From Chloroflexota bacterium (lineage in GTDB: Bacteria > Chloroflexota > Anaerolineae > 4572-78): a stretch of DNA of 13,948 bases. Below, piece by piece: positions 5,675 through 12,932 of the stretch. The notes below the pieces were generated by a model that had not been told where the DNA came from, did not search any database, and was given only the letters and a program-made list of their open reading frames with translations. Position 1 is the stretch's first letter; each line of letters starts with the position of its first letter. The position numbers and the translations under genes were made by a program. The stretch covers positions 1 to 13,948 of the forward strand of contig JAJRSQ010000168.1 of assembly GCA_024278725.1 (NCBI GenBank), given 5' to 3'.

Positions 5675-6544
5675 ATGGCACAAGCACTTGTTGTGATTTT
5701 ATTTAAACCGGAACAACTGCCAACCCTGTTAAAGGCATGGGATGAAATTGGGGTGCAGGGGGCGACAATTTTGCGCAGTGTGGGCGGGTATCGCGCCAAA
5801 ACATGGTTGGATGAGGTCGGTTTGGGGGCGTTGCAAAACTTGTTCGACAATGAATCGGTGCGCACAAAAACCATTCTTTCCGTGTTTGATAACGATGCGC
5901 AACTGGAACAAGCCATCGTGGCGGCGGAACAAGCCATCGGCAGTTTCAAACGGGAAAATGCCGGCATATTGTTCACCCTGCCGGTGGGGTACGTGGAAGG
6001 CTTGCGTCACGACACCGCACAAGCCGAAACACCGCCGACGGAACCCGCGCTCTACACCGCCGAACTCGTCACCCGGCAAATGCTCATCAAAAACGTCCAC
6101 GCCACCATAGATTCCCCGGTTGTGGTCTCAACCAATCAAACGTTGCTTGAAGTCGCGGAAGCCGTCGCCGGGCATCCCGGCATGACCATCGCGTGCGTCG
6201 TCAATCAGCGCAACCGTTTGGTGGGGCTGATTTCACTCCGGCAATTGCTGGATGATTTATTCATGGCAGTTGTGCCGGAAGAATTTTTGGCGGAAAGTAT
6301 CAGCTTCGATAAGGTGATGAATTTTGCCAAATTAGACCAGACCCAAACCGCCGGCGACGCGATGGTTGCCCCGGTATGGGTCACGGAAGACGACACCGTG
6401 AAAGATGCATTCGTGCGCATGCATGAACATCAACTTGCCGCCATTCCGGTAGTGGACGACCAACAAGAAGTGGTGGGGTGCATCAGCCGCATTGATTTGC
6501 TTCTGTTGTACGCCAAACACCAAAAACGCGCACGAGGTGAATGA
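5675..6544 (+). CDS. PII-like domain fused to a tandem CBS-domain pair
   Basis: The 289-residue soluble protein has three parts. Residues 1-108 match a PII-like ferredoxin fold: strand ALVVILF, helix PEQLPTLLKAWDEIGVQGATILRSVG, a loop GYRAKTWLDEVGLGALQNLF at the T-loop position, strand VRTKTILSVF, a second helix, and a final strand ILFTLPV. A Pro/Thr-rich linker (109-135) follows. CBS1 spans about 136-196 (TIACVVNQRNRLVGLISLRQLL) and CBS2 about 227-283 (LAAIPVVDDQQEVVGCISRIDLL). PII proteins and CBS pairs both sense adenine nucleotides and commonly regulate transporters (GlnK-AmtB, SbtB-SbtA, MgtE). The stop is 3 nt before the permease ATG, so the two are probably translated together and may bind each other (inference). 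The ligand is unknown. Confidence 0.8.
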   Translation: MAQALVVILFKPEQLPTLLKAWDEIGVQGATILRSVGGYRAKTWLDEVGLGALQNLFDNESVRTKTILSVFDNDAQLEQAIVAAEQAIGSFKRENAGILFTLPVGYVEGLRHDTAQAETPPTEPALYTAELVTRQMLIKNVHATIDSPVVVSTNQTLLEVAEAVAGHPGMTIACVVNQRNRLVGLISLRQLLDDLFMAVVPEEFLAESISFDKVMNFAKLDQTQTAGDAMVAPVWVTEDDTVKDAFVRMHEHQLAAIPVVDDQQEVVGCISRIDLLLLYAKHQKRARGE

Positions 6545-6547
6545 TAG

Positions 6548-7849
6548 ATGGAAAACGCAGCTGCATCCTCCAACCAAGTATTAATTGCCGGATTAATTTT
6601 TGTGCTCACCTACGCGGTCATCGTCAGCGAGAAAGTGCATCGCACGGTTGCCGCCCTCATCGGTGGGTTTCTGATGATTTGGCTGGGCATCCTCTCTCAG
6701 GAAGAAGCCTTTGCCGACGCCGTGGACTGGAACGTCATCTTCCTGCTCACGGGGATGATGATTATTGCCGGCATTCTGAGCCAAACCGGGGTCTTTCAAT
6801 GGCTGGCGATTCAAGCGGTCAAAATGGGCAAACGCGACCCGTTCCGCATTCTGATATTCCTCTCGCTGGTCACGGCGGTGACTTCCGCCGCGTTGGATAA
6901 CGTGACCGTGGTGGTGCTGATTGCGCCGGTGACGCTGTATGTTGCCAGCAATTTGGGCATCAGCCCCATCCCCTTTCTGATTGCGGAGGTGCTGGCATCG
7001 AATATCGGCGGCGCGGCGACGCTCATCGGCGACCCGCCCAACATCCTAATCGGCTCGGCGGCGGGTATTGATTTCATCACCTTTGCCGCCGCGATGACCC
7101 CGCCCGTCTTGTTGAGCTTGGTGCTGTTTGTGCCCATCGCGTATTTCGTTTTCAAAAAAGAGCTGGTTCCGCTGGAAGGGGCGCGCCCGCACGTGGGCGA
7201 ACTGGACACCGACAATCTCATCAAAGATGCCGAATTACTGCGCAAAAGCCTAATTGTGATTGGGCTGGTGCTGGTGGGATTCACCGCGCACGGCGCGTTG
7301 AATTTGGAACCGGCAACCATTGCCATGTCCGGTGCGGCATTATTGCTGGTCTGGTCGAAAACGGAGCCGGACAAAGCACTGGAACACGTAGAATGGACAA
7401 CCCTGCTCTTTTTCGTCGGGCTGTTCATCACCGTGGAAGCCATCGTGAAAGTCGGCATCATCGAAGATATGGCGCAGGAAGCGTTGAAACTGACCGACGG
7501 CGATTTGGGCATCACCACCATGTTCGTGCTGTGGATTTCGGCGCTGGCATCCGGGATTGTGGACAACATCCCGTATACCGCCACCATGATTCCGTTGATT
7601 CAAAGTTTGGGGAGCAGCGGCATGAACACCGAACCCCTCTGGTGGGCGCTGGCGCTGGGGGCAGACCTCGGCGGCAACCTGACGCTGGTCGGCGCATCGG
7701 CGAATGTGGTGGTCGCCAGTCTGGCGGAACGGAACGGACACAAAATTTCGTTCATTCAATTCAGCAAATACAGTTTCTTCGTCACCCTGGGAACCATGCT
7801 CAGCAGCACGGTTTTCCTGTGGTTCTTCCACGTCATTCCGAACCGTTAA
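6548..7849 (+). CDS. ArsB/NhaD-family permease (ion transporter superfamily, SLC13-like)
   Basis: The 433-residue inner-membrane protein has about 11 hydrophobic segments in two inverted halves. Each half carries a DN helix motif and a Gly/Asn loop: ALDNVTVVVLIAP (D117, N118) with SNIGGAATLIGDPPN (151-165), and GIVDNIPYTATM (D339, N340) with GGNLTLVGASAN (375-386). These are signatures of the ArsB/NhaD/P-protein group, which moves arsenite, Na+/H+ or dicarboxylate-like ions. The substrate cannot be assigned here: no arsR, arsA or arsC neighbours support arsenite. GAGGTG at 6534-6539 gives the ribosome site inside the end of the PII-CBS gene, and the start is 3 nt after that stop. The operon ends at the terminator at 7864-7897. 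PII-CBS control of transport is the natural hypothesis. Confidence 0.88.
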   Translation: MENAAASSNQVLIAGLIFVLTYAVIVSEKVHRTVAALIGGFLMIWLGILSQEEAFADAVDWNVIFLLTGMMIIAGILSQTGVFQWLAIQAVKMGKRDPFRILIFLSLVTAVTSAALDNVTVVVLIAPVTLYVASNLGISPIPFLIAEVLASNIGGAATLIGDPPNILIGSAAGIDFITFAAAMTPPVLLSLVLFVPIAYFVFKKELVPLEGARPHVGELDTDNLIKDAELLRKSLIVIGLVLVGFTAHGALNLEPATIAMSGAALLLVWSKTEPDKALEHVEWTTLLFFVGLFITVEAIVKVGIIEDMAQEALKLTDGDLGITTMFVLWISALASGIVDNIPYTATMIPLIQSLGSSGMNTEPLWWALALGADLGGNLTLVGASANVVVASLAERNGHKISFIQFSKYSFFVTLGTMLSSTVFLWFFHVIPNR

Positions 7850-7863
7850 ACGCATTCATCCAC

Positions 7864-7897
7864 AAAAAAAGCCTGACGGGCGTCCGTCAGGCTTTTT
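7864..7897. terminator. bidirectional intrinsic terminator between convergent genes
   Basis: AAAAAGCCTGACGG (7866-7879) and CCGTCAGGCTTTTT (7884-7897) form a perfect 14-bp stem with a GCGT loop. T runs lie on the 3' side in both directions. It serves the permease operon (+) and the thymidylyltransferase operon (-). Confidence 0.93.
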
Positions 7898-7907
7898 GTT
7901 TTTCCGG

Positions 7908-8981
7908 TCAGTCGTTCAGCAACCCCACCACCGAATTGTCGCCGAGGGTGAACTTGTGCGATTGCGGGCGAATCGGCGAGCGATGGATGACCACATTCCG
8001 CCCGATGAGGCTGTCTTCAATCCGCCGCGCCACATTGCGAATCTGGCTGTTTTCCAGCACAATGGAGCGGGAAATTTCCGCATTCTCCACCAGACAATCG
8101 TGGTGAATACTGGTGAACGGACCAATATAGGCGTTCACAATGCGGGTATCCTTCCCGATGATGGCGGGACCGCGCACCACACTGTTGATGATTTCCGCGC
8201 CCCGTTCCACCGTCACCCGCGCATCCACATCGCTGGAGCGGTCAATGTATCCTTCCATCTTGGGTTCCAGCTCTTCCAGCACGTATGAATTCGCGTCGAG
8301 CATATCGTTGGGCTTGCCGGTATCAATCCACCACCCCGTATGAACGTATGGATGGACGTGATAGCCGTTTTCCACCAGCCATTGAATCGCGTCGGTAATT
8401 TCCAGCTCGCCGCGCCAACTGGGTTTGATGGCATCCACCGCCTCAAAAACGGATTTATCGAACATGTAAATGCCCACCAACGCCAAATCGCTGGGCGGGT
8501 CTTTCGGCTTTTCAATTAATTTTATGATGCGCCGGTCTTCGCCCAGCACCGCCACGCCGTAATGCTGCGGCTCTTTCACGCGGGTCAAGACGATTTGGCT
8601 GTTATAATCGCTGTTGGCAAATTCGGCGATTAATGGGCTGATGCCCCCTTGAATCACGTTGTCGCCCAAAAACATCACGAAGCGGTCATCGCCCAGAAAA
8701 TCGCGGGAAATTTTCACCGCGTGCGCCAGCCCGAGCGGGGCATCCTGCGGAATGTAGGTGATATTCACCCCCCAGCGGCTGCCATCGCCGACGGCTTTGC
8801 GGATTTCGTCGCCGGTGTCGCCAATCACAATGCCGATGTCATTCACGCCGGCATCGTGAATCGCTTCGATGACGCGGAACAGCACCGGTTTATTGCTGAG
8901 CGGGATGAGTTGTTTTGCGCTGGTAAAGGTCAACGGGTACAGACGGGTTCCTTTTCCCCCGGATAAAATTAAGCCCTTCAC
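7908..8981 (-). CDS. rmlA: Glucose-1-phosphate thymidylyltransferase, long (RmlA/StrD) type
   Basis: The 357-residue enzyme joins glucose 1-phosphate and dTTP to give dTDP-glucose and PPi, the entry to dTDP-rhamnose and related deoxysugars. The N-terminal nucleotidyltransferase domain (1-240) has the signature GGKGTRLYPLT (8-18), the following KQLIPLSNKP, the metal-site LGDN loop (MFLGDNVIQGG), and the substrate loops GIYMFD and WIDTGKPNDML. The C-terminal 110 residues are a left-handed beta-helix (repeats such as VNAYIGPFTSIHHDCLVENAEISRSIV) typical of the long type rather than the 290-residue RfbA. UTP-glucose-1-phosphate or mixed specificity cannot be excluded. It uses a GTG start with AGAGGAG 7 nt upstream. 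It is the last gene of the co-polymerase operon, 44 nt after the CpsD-like gene. No rmlBCD genes are in the window. Confidence 0.87.
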   Translation of the reverse strand: MKGLILSGGKGTRLYPLTFTSAKQLIPLSNKPVLFRVIEAIHDAGVNDIGIVIGDTGDEIRKAVGDGSRWGVNITYIPQDAPLGLAHAVKISRDFLGDDRFVMFLGDNVIQGGISPLIAEFANSDYNSQIVLTRVKEPQHYGVAVLGEDRRIIKLIEKPKDPPSDLALVGIYMFDKSVFEAVDAIKPSWRGELEITDAIQWLVENGYHVHPYVHTGWWIDTGKPNDMLDANSYVLEELEPKMEGYIDRSSDVDARVTVERGAEIINSVVRGPAIIGKDTRIVNAYIGPFTSIHHDCLVENAEISRSIVLENSQIRNVARRIEDSLIGRNVVIHRSPIRPQSHKFTLGDNSVVGLLND

Positions 8982-9025
8982 GGATGGTCTCCTCTGAAAT
9001 AGTGGTCGGTTTTCGGTTGGCGAAT

Positions 9026-9691
9026 TTACAGGTTGTAATAATCTTTCAAGCTCGCGTCCACCGGCGCATTCGACAGCACCGCGCCCACCAGATTGGCGTT
9101 CACCTTCACCAGCCGGTTTTTCGCTTCCAAAACGTGTTCGCGTTTGGAGACGCTCGCCTTCACCACCAGCAGCGTGCCATCCAACTTCGATGCCAGCAAA
9201 ACCGCATCGGTCACGGTGCTGATGGGTGGCGCGCTGAACAGCACCATCTCGGCGTTTTCCGTCAACTTTTGCAACACCTGCACCAGTTTTTGGGAATTCA
9301 AAATCTGGCTGGGGATGGTGGGCAGTTGCCCGCTCGACAGCAGTTGCAGCGAGGTATCTTTGATGCGCTGCACGGGCGGCTCGGCGAAGGCGGCATCATC
9401 GCGGAACATGTCCGTGAAGCCGCGTGTATTGCTCACCCCAAAAATGTTGTGCAATTGCGGATGGCGCAAATCGCTGTCCACCACAATCACCCGCCGCCCG
9501 CCATCCGCCATGGTGACGGCTAAATTTGCCAGCGTGACATCTTTATCGGCATCCGGTCCCGCCGATGTGACCAGCAGGGTTTTTATCGGCGTGTCAACAT
9601 TGGCGAATTCAATGCCGGTGCGCAGGGTTCGGTAGGCTTCCGCCGCCACTGACGTGGGGTCGGTCAACGTTACAAGTGCATTTGTGGTCAT
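9026..9691 (-). CDS. CpsD/CapB-like BY-kinase homologue with a degenerate ATP site
   Basis: The 221-residue cytoplasmic protein has the full layout of a CpsD/CapB tyrosine autokinase: an N-terminal EAYRTLRTGIEF (18-29, family EAYRxLRTNI), a P-loop position after strand TLLVTSAGP, a Walker A' strand VIVVDSDLRHP (68-78) with both Asp residues, and the C-terminal GAVLSN. Key residues are lost. The P-loop reads GPDADKDVT where the family has PGEGKST, keeping only the Lys. The Walker B position reads VLFSAPP where the family has an Asp before TPP. Only two tyrosines (DYYNL) stand at the C-terminus instead of a cluster. It is probably a pseudokinase still able to bind the co-polymerases (inference). 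No frameshift is present. It is 47 nt after the second co-polymerase gene. Confidence 0.83.
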   Translation of the reverse strand: MTTNALVTLTDPTSVAAEAYRTLRTGIEFANVDTPIKTLLVTSAGPDADKDVTLANLAVTMADGGRRVIVVDSDLRHPQLHNIFGVSNTRGFTDMFRDDAAFAEPPVQRIKDTSLQLLSSGQLPTIPSQILNSQKLVQVLQKLTENAEMVLFSAPPISTVTDAVLLASKLDGTLLVVKASVSKREHVLEAKNRLVKVNANLVGAVLSNAPVDASLKDYYNL

Positions 9692-9738
9692 AAGTCTCTG
9701 CTCGAAATTTTTATGTGATTGATTTTTTCAATTGTGCG

Positions 9739-10464
9739 TTATGCTCGGCGCGCATCGGGAACAAATTTTGGCGATTGCGACGGTTCGTTATCAAGATGCA
9801 TGCCCGTATGGGCGGGAATTTGTCCCAACACCGTCACGCCCAGCAACCGTTCCACGTCGTCGCGGGTGCGGATATTGCCCTGTTCCAGCCATTCCAGAAA
9901 GAAGATCACCAGCACGCCCACCATCAACCCGAACAATCCGCCCGCGAGGGTATTAATTTGCGTTTTGGGTTTATATTGCTGATAGCCCAAACTGTAAACG
10001 CTGTCGAGCATCACCACATCGATGCGGTCACGTTTATCCTGCTTGGCATTCCATGCATTGCGCTGGTCGATGAACACTTTTGCCACCGTATCCACAATGG
10101 CGTATGCCACTTCCGGGTCGGTGTCACGGGCTTCAATTTTGATGGTGAAGGTCGAGGAATCGGGGCTGACGAACAATTTCCCCAACAAATCGGACGTGCT
10201 CATATCCAATTGGGCACGGTCGATGACCTCTTGGGCAGTGGTGTGGGTCTGGATATTCGCCACGTAATTGCGCAGCAGGTCTTTCAGGGTGTTGCTCAAA
10301 CCCCAGTCGGCGCGGGCAGGCTGCACGCTCAAACGAGTGCTGGCGCTGTACACCGGCGTCTGCAATTTGCTCACCCCAAACGCCACGCCCGCCGCGATGA
10401 TTGCCACCAAAATGGCAATCCATCCCCGGCGAATAAAAAGTCGCACGTAATCGGTTAATTCCAT
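9739..10464 (-). CDS. Wzz-type polysaccharide co-polymerase / chain-length determinant (second copy)
   Basis: The 241-residue inner-membrane protein has a short cytoplasmic start (MELTDYVRLFIRRG), a first membrane helix (WIAILVAIIAAGVAFGVSKL, 15-34), an extracytoplasmic region of about 135 residues beginning with the family's YSASTRL strand, a second helix (about 170-193), and a cytoplasmic tail with RTRDDVERLLGVTVLGQIP. The tail matches the 'dvE..lg.pvLg.IP' segment of CapA/Wzz proteins, which contacts the CpsD-like kinase. It sets polysaccharide chain length at the membrane. GAGGTG 6 nt upstream supports the start. It begins 22 nt after the first co-polymerase gene ends. Without a fused kinase domain it needs a separate partner, which the next gene supplies. 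Confidence 0.85.
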   Translation of the reverse strand: MELTDYVRLFIRRGWIAILVAIIAAGVAFGVSKLQTPVYSASTRLSVQPARADWGLSNTLKDLLRNYVANIQTHTTAQEVIDRAQLDMSTSDLLGKLFVSPDSSTFTIKIEARDTDPEVAYAIVDTVAKVFIDQRNAWNAKQDKRDRIDVVMLDSVYSLGYQQYKPKTQINTLAGGLFGLMVGVLVIFFLEWLEQGNIRTRDDVERLLGVTVLGQIPAHTGMHLDNEPSQSPKFVPDARRA

Positions 10465-10486
10465 ACATCACCTCAACTACTCGTCA

Positions 10487-11179
10487 TCATTTATGACGCG
10501 GTATTTTCGCTAAAACGGACACGCCCATATTTTCCAGTTCCGCCGCAGATTGGACGCTGGTGTCCAGATAGTGGCGCAGGAAAGTCAACGCGACACCCGC
10601 CGCCAGCGCCAGCAACAGCCGAATCGGCAGGTCGAGCTTGCGGGAAAGGGGGGTCGGAATGGGTGTCACCGTCAGGGGGCGGTCAATGACCACCACCTGC
10701 CCGCCCAACGCGCCCATCTGCGCCAGATATTTCGGGCTGTCTTCCTGCAGTGCCAGCACCACCGCTTCCCCGATTTTCTGCAACTGGTCAGGGTCGCCCC
10801 ACGTCATCGAAATCTGCAAAATGCGGTGTTGTTTATCGGCAAAGGTTTGCCCCGCCAGCATACCGGGCGGAATTTGGAAACCGGGGGCGATGTCCGCCAA
10901 ATGGCGATTCACATCTTCCGCGAATGCCTGACTGCTGACAATCACCGACAAATCATCGGCAATGAATTCCGAGGAAACACCGGCATAATAGCCATCATAC
11001 GTGAATTGGTCGGGCAGATTTTCCGGCGTCACCCCCACCACAAACCGCAGCGAGGTGGTATATGTCGGCGGAACACGCTTCACCGTGGCGAGGCTCATCG
11101 CCGCCACCAGCACCACCAGCGCAATGGGTATCCAGATTCGTTTCCACAATATCTGCCAGTATTGTCGGAGTTCCATCAT
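10487..11179 (-). CDS. Wzz-type polysaccharide co-polymerase / chain-length determinant (first copy)
   Basis: The 230-residue inner-membrane protein is a diverged paralogue of the following gene product. It has a cytoplasmic start (MELRQYWQILWKRIW), a first helix (IPIALVVLVAAMSLATV), an extracytoplasmic domain opening with YTTSLRFVVGV, a Pro-rich approach (PIPTPLSRKLDLP) to the second helix (about 185-203), and the short tail AELENMGVSVLAKIP. The Pro-rich segment before helix 2 is a Wzz hallmark. Two ATGs stand in tandem (11179 and 11176); GGGGGA just upstream could serve either. It heads a four-gene operon. Having two co-polymerases suggests a hetero-oligomer or two chain-length classes (inference). 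Confidence 0.83.
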   Translation of the reverse strand: MMELRQYWQILWKRIWIPIALVVLVAAMSLATVKRVPPTYTTSLRFVVGVTPENLPDQFTYDGYYAGVSSEFIADDLSVIVSSQAFAEDVNRHLADIAPGFQIPPGMLAGQTFADKQHRILQISMTWGDPDQLQKIGEAVVLALQEDSPKYLAQMGALGGQVVVIDRPLTVTPIPTPLSRKLDLPIRLLLALAAGVALTFLRHYLDTSVQSAAELENMGVSVLAKIPRHK

Positions 11180-11192
11180 TCCCCCGTTGCAG

Positions 11193-11202
11193 AGTGTATC
11201 AC
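11193..11202 (-). promoter_or_regulatory. extended -10 promoter candidate of the co-polymerase operon
   Basis: On the minus strand, GTGATACACT contains the extended -10 pattern TGnTAnAnT (TG-A-TACACT). Transcription would begin near 11186, giving a leader of under 10 nt. The same 10-mer occurs before the MBL-fold operon at 13059-13068. Confidence 0.4.
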
Positions 11203-11269
11203 ATCAGGTGCGAGCGCACATCCGATAAATGGCGGATACGCGCCCGTAATATCGCTATCTTCGGTCAGA

Positions 11270-11298
11270 AGTATAAATGAGGCAACACCAAATGACAA
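11270..11298 (-). promoter_or_regulatory. sigma70-type promoter of the co-polymerase operon
   Basis: On the minus strand, TTGTCA (11298-11293), a 17-bp spacer and TATACT (11275-11270). Transcription would start near 11263, with a leader of about 85 nt to ATG 11179. Confidence 0.65.
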
Positions 11299-11320
11299 AT
11301 GCACACCCCCAAACGGAATC

Positions 11321-11332
11321 CCCAAATTTGGG
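11321..11332. promoter_or_regulatory. 12-bp perfect palindrome, operator-like
   Basis: CCCAAATTTGGG lies between the divergent promoters and overlaps the -35 box of the upstream rplI promoter. Its position and symmetry fit a dimeric regulator site. No regulator gene is visible nearby. Confidence 0.35.
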
Positions 11333-11356
11333 AAAATATCGGCTCTGGTGTATAGT
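11328..11356 (+). promoter_or_regulatory. upstream rplI promoter
   Basis: TTGGGA at 11328-11333, a 17-bp spacer and TATAGT at 11351-11356, with transcription from about 11363. Confidence 0.45.
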
Positions 11357-11364
11357 TATCGGGT

Positions 11365-11393
11365 TTGAAAAAGAATTTTCAGGGAGCTTATAT
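11365..11393 (+). promoter_or_regulatory. proximal rplI promoter
   Basis: TTGAAA at 11365-11370, a 17-bp spacer and TTATAT at 11388-11393. Transcription would start near 11400, 25 nt before the ATG. Confidence 0.5.
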
Positions 11394-11424
11394 CCCTTTA
11401 TCAGTAAAAAGAGAGGGCTTAATA

Positions 11425-12012
11425 ATGAAGGTTTTACTGCTGCAAGATGTTGATAATTTGGGGCTGGCAGGCGATGTGGCAAAAGTTGCCCCCGGATACG
11501 GACGTAATTATTTGTTGCCGCAAGGAATGGCGGTACTGGCGACCAAAAGCGCATTGAAACAAGCTGAAGCTATCCGCAAAGCGGGTGAATTGCGCCGCGC
11601 GCAGGAAAAAGAAGATGCGCTGGCAATCGCCAATCAAATCAACGGCACTGTTTTTGTGTTTGAACGCCGCGCCGGTGAACGCGACAAACTGTACGGTTCG
11701 GTGACCGTGGGTGATATTGCCACCGCCATCAACGAAAAATTCGGGCTGGACATCCACAAACGGAAAATCGCCCTGCCGGAACCGATTCGCACGCTGGGCG
11801 AATATGCCATCGCCGTGAAATTGATGGTTGAAGTGACCGCCCATGTGAAAGCCGTGGTCATCAACGAAGGGGAAACCTACGACCCCAACGCCGCCGCCAA
11901 AGCCAAAGCTGAAGCAGCGGAGGCAGAAGAAGCGGAAGCCGCCGAAGCCGCCGAAGCGGAAGCAACCGACGCGGCAGAAGCGACGGAAGAAGTCGCGGAA
12001 GTTGCGGAATAA
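11425..12012 (+). CDS. rplI: Ribosomal protein bL9 with Ala/Glu-rich C-terminal extension
   Basis: The 195-residue protein is a 50S-subunit protein bound at the base of the L1 stalk. The N-terminal rRNA-binding domain is unmistakable (MKVLLLQDVDNLG...VAPGYGRNYLLPQGMAVLAT). It is followed by the long connecting helix (KSALKQAEAIRKAGELRRAQEKEDALAIA) and the C-terminal domain (LYGSVTVGDIATAI...). L9 is usually about 148-150 residues. Here about 43 extra residues follow, almost entirely Ala, Glu, Thr and Lys, highly acidic and low in complexity. AGAGAGGG upstream selects ATG 11425 rather than the in-frame ATG at 11365, which lies in the promoter. Unusually, no rpsF, ssb or rpsR precedes it. The gene is monocistronic, closed by the terminator at 12029. 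Confidence 0.95.
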   Translation: MKVLLLQDVDNLGLAGDVAKVAPGYGRNYLLPQGMAVLATKSALKQAEAIRKAGELRRAQEKEDALAIANQINGTVFVFERRAGERDKLYGSVTVGDIATAINEKFGLDIHKRKIALPEPIRTLGEYAIAVKLMVEVTAHVKAVVINEGETYDPNAAAKAKAEAAEAEEAEAAEAAEAEATDAAEATEEVAEVAE

Positions 12013-12028
12013 CCTTTCCGAAACCCCC

Positions 12029-12058
12029 AAAGGCTCATCCGATTGGATGAGCCTTTTT
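12029..12058 (+). terminator. intrinsic terminator of rplI
   Basis: AAAGGCTCATCC (12029-12040) pairs with GGATGAGCCTTT (12045-12056) around a GATT loop, and the T run continues to 12058. Reading from the minus strand only TTT follows, so it is weaker for the convergent MBL-fold operon. Confidence 0.9.
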
Positions 12059-12061
12059 GAT

Positions 12062-12919
12062 TCACCCCACCGGCAAGTCGAATACATCCAAATCCCGCCC
12101 GAAAACCACTGCACCGCCGTAGTCCGCCGTAATTTCCGAGACCAGCCCCGCCGGCGTTTGCCCCCACAGCAATTGATGCGTCAGCACCAGCAACTTCGGT
12201 TGCGCCTGCCCGGCGATGTCCGCCAATTCCGTCGCCGAGGTATGCACGGCGGCGTGATACGCCTGCCATTTTTGCGCCCGCAGCGCAAACTTCCGGCGCG
12301 AATAGACTTCATGCACCAGAATGTCGCACCCGCGATAGTGGTCGGCGATGCCGGGATAGGGGGCGGTATCGCCGGAAATCACAATCGTCCCCGCCGCCGT
12401 GACAAATTTATAGCTGTACGCCGTCCAACTGCCGTGCCGAGCCAGAAACGCCGTGACGCGCACAGCATCATCGGTGTAAATCACCCCCGGCTCAATTTCC
12501 GACACATCCACCTGAAACCCGCGCGCATTGGCGGGCTCCAGCCCGTACAGCCGTTCATGAATATCAGCTTGATATGCCGCCAAAAGATGTTCGGTCATGG
12601 TTTTGGTGCCGGGGGGTCCCCAGACCTGCAACGGGTCAACCCGCCCCAGCACCCACGGGGTGAAAATCAGGTCGGCATAGCCGGCAGTGTGGTCGGTGTG
12701 CAGATGCGTCAAAAATGCGCGGCGCAGATTCTTCGGCTTCAGCGCGGGGATGCCCTGCTGCGCCGCCGCGTGCGCCTGCCGCACCACGCCGGGACCCAAA
12801 TCCACCAGATATGCCGCGTCGTCAACCACAATTGCCGCCGCAGCCCCCGCGCGGTCGGGTTCGGCGTTGGGGGTTCCGGTTCCCAACAGCACCAATTTCA
12901 CCGATGGTTTGTCAGACAT
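12062..12919 (-). CDS. MBL-fold metallo-hydrolase, RNase Z-like
   Basis: The 285-residue protein is a metallo-beta-lactamase-fold hydrolase. It has the opening strand VKLVLLGTGTPN typical of RNase Z and arylsulfatase-like members, the zinc motif H72-x-H74-x-D76-H77 (THLHTDH), and further likely ligands His 162 (ARHG), Asp 184 (SGDTAPYP) and His 248 (LVLTHQL). It lacks the recognisable RNase Z exosite arm, so a small-molecule ester or phosphodiester substrate is as likely as tRNA. I start at ATG 12919: AGGTG (12930-12926) lies 6 nt upstream, while the in-frame ATG 12949 lies inside the preceding small gene. Its start is 13 nt after the stop of the 27-residue membrane peptide, indicating one transcript. 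Confidence 0.85.
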   Translation of the reverse strand: MSDKPSVKLVLLGTGTPNAEPDRAGAAAAIVVDDAAYLVDLGPGVVRQAHAAAQQGIPALKPKNLRRAFLTHLHTDHTAGYADLIFTPWVLGRVDPLQVWGPPGTKTMTEHLLAAYQADIHERLYGLEPANARGFQVDVSEIEPGVIYTDDAVRVTAFLARHGSWTAYSYKFVTAAGTIVISGDTAPYPGIADHYRGCDILVHEVYSRRKFALRAQKWQAYHAAVHTSATELADIAGQAQPKLLVLTHQLLWGQTPAGLVSEITADYGGAVVFGRDLDVFDLPVG

Positions 12920-12932
12920 ATTTTGCACCTTT

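Noticed and set aside
6811..7587. 258-codon minus-strand frame inside the permease gene
   Set aside because: Ser/Ala/Thr/Met-rich complement of transmembrane codons with no ribosome site, opposite a gene with paired DN motifs.
10550..11368. 272-codon plus-strand frame over the first co-polymerase gene
   Set aside because: The minus strand has Wzz topology and operon context; this frame lacks a ribosome site and domain signals and runs through the divergent promoter region.
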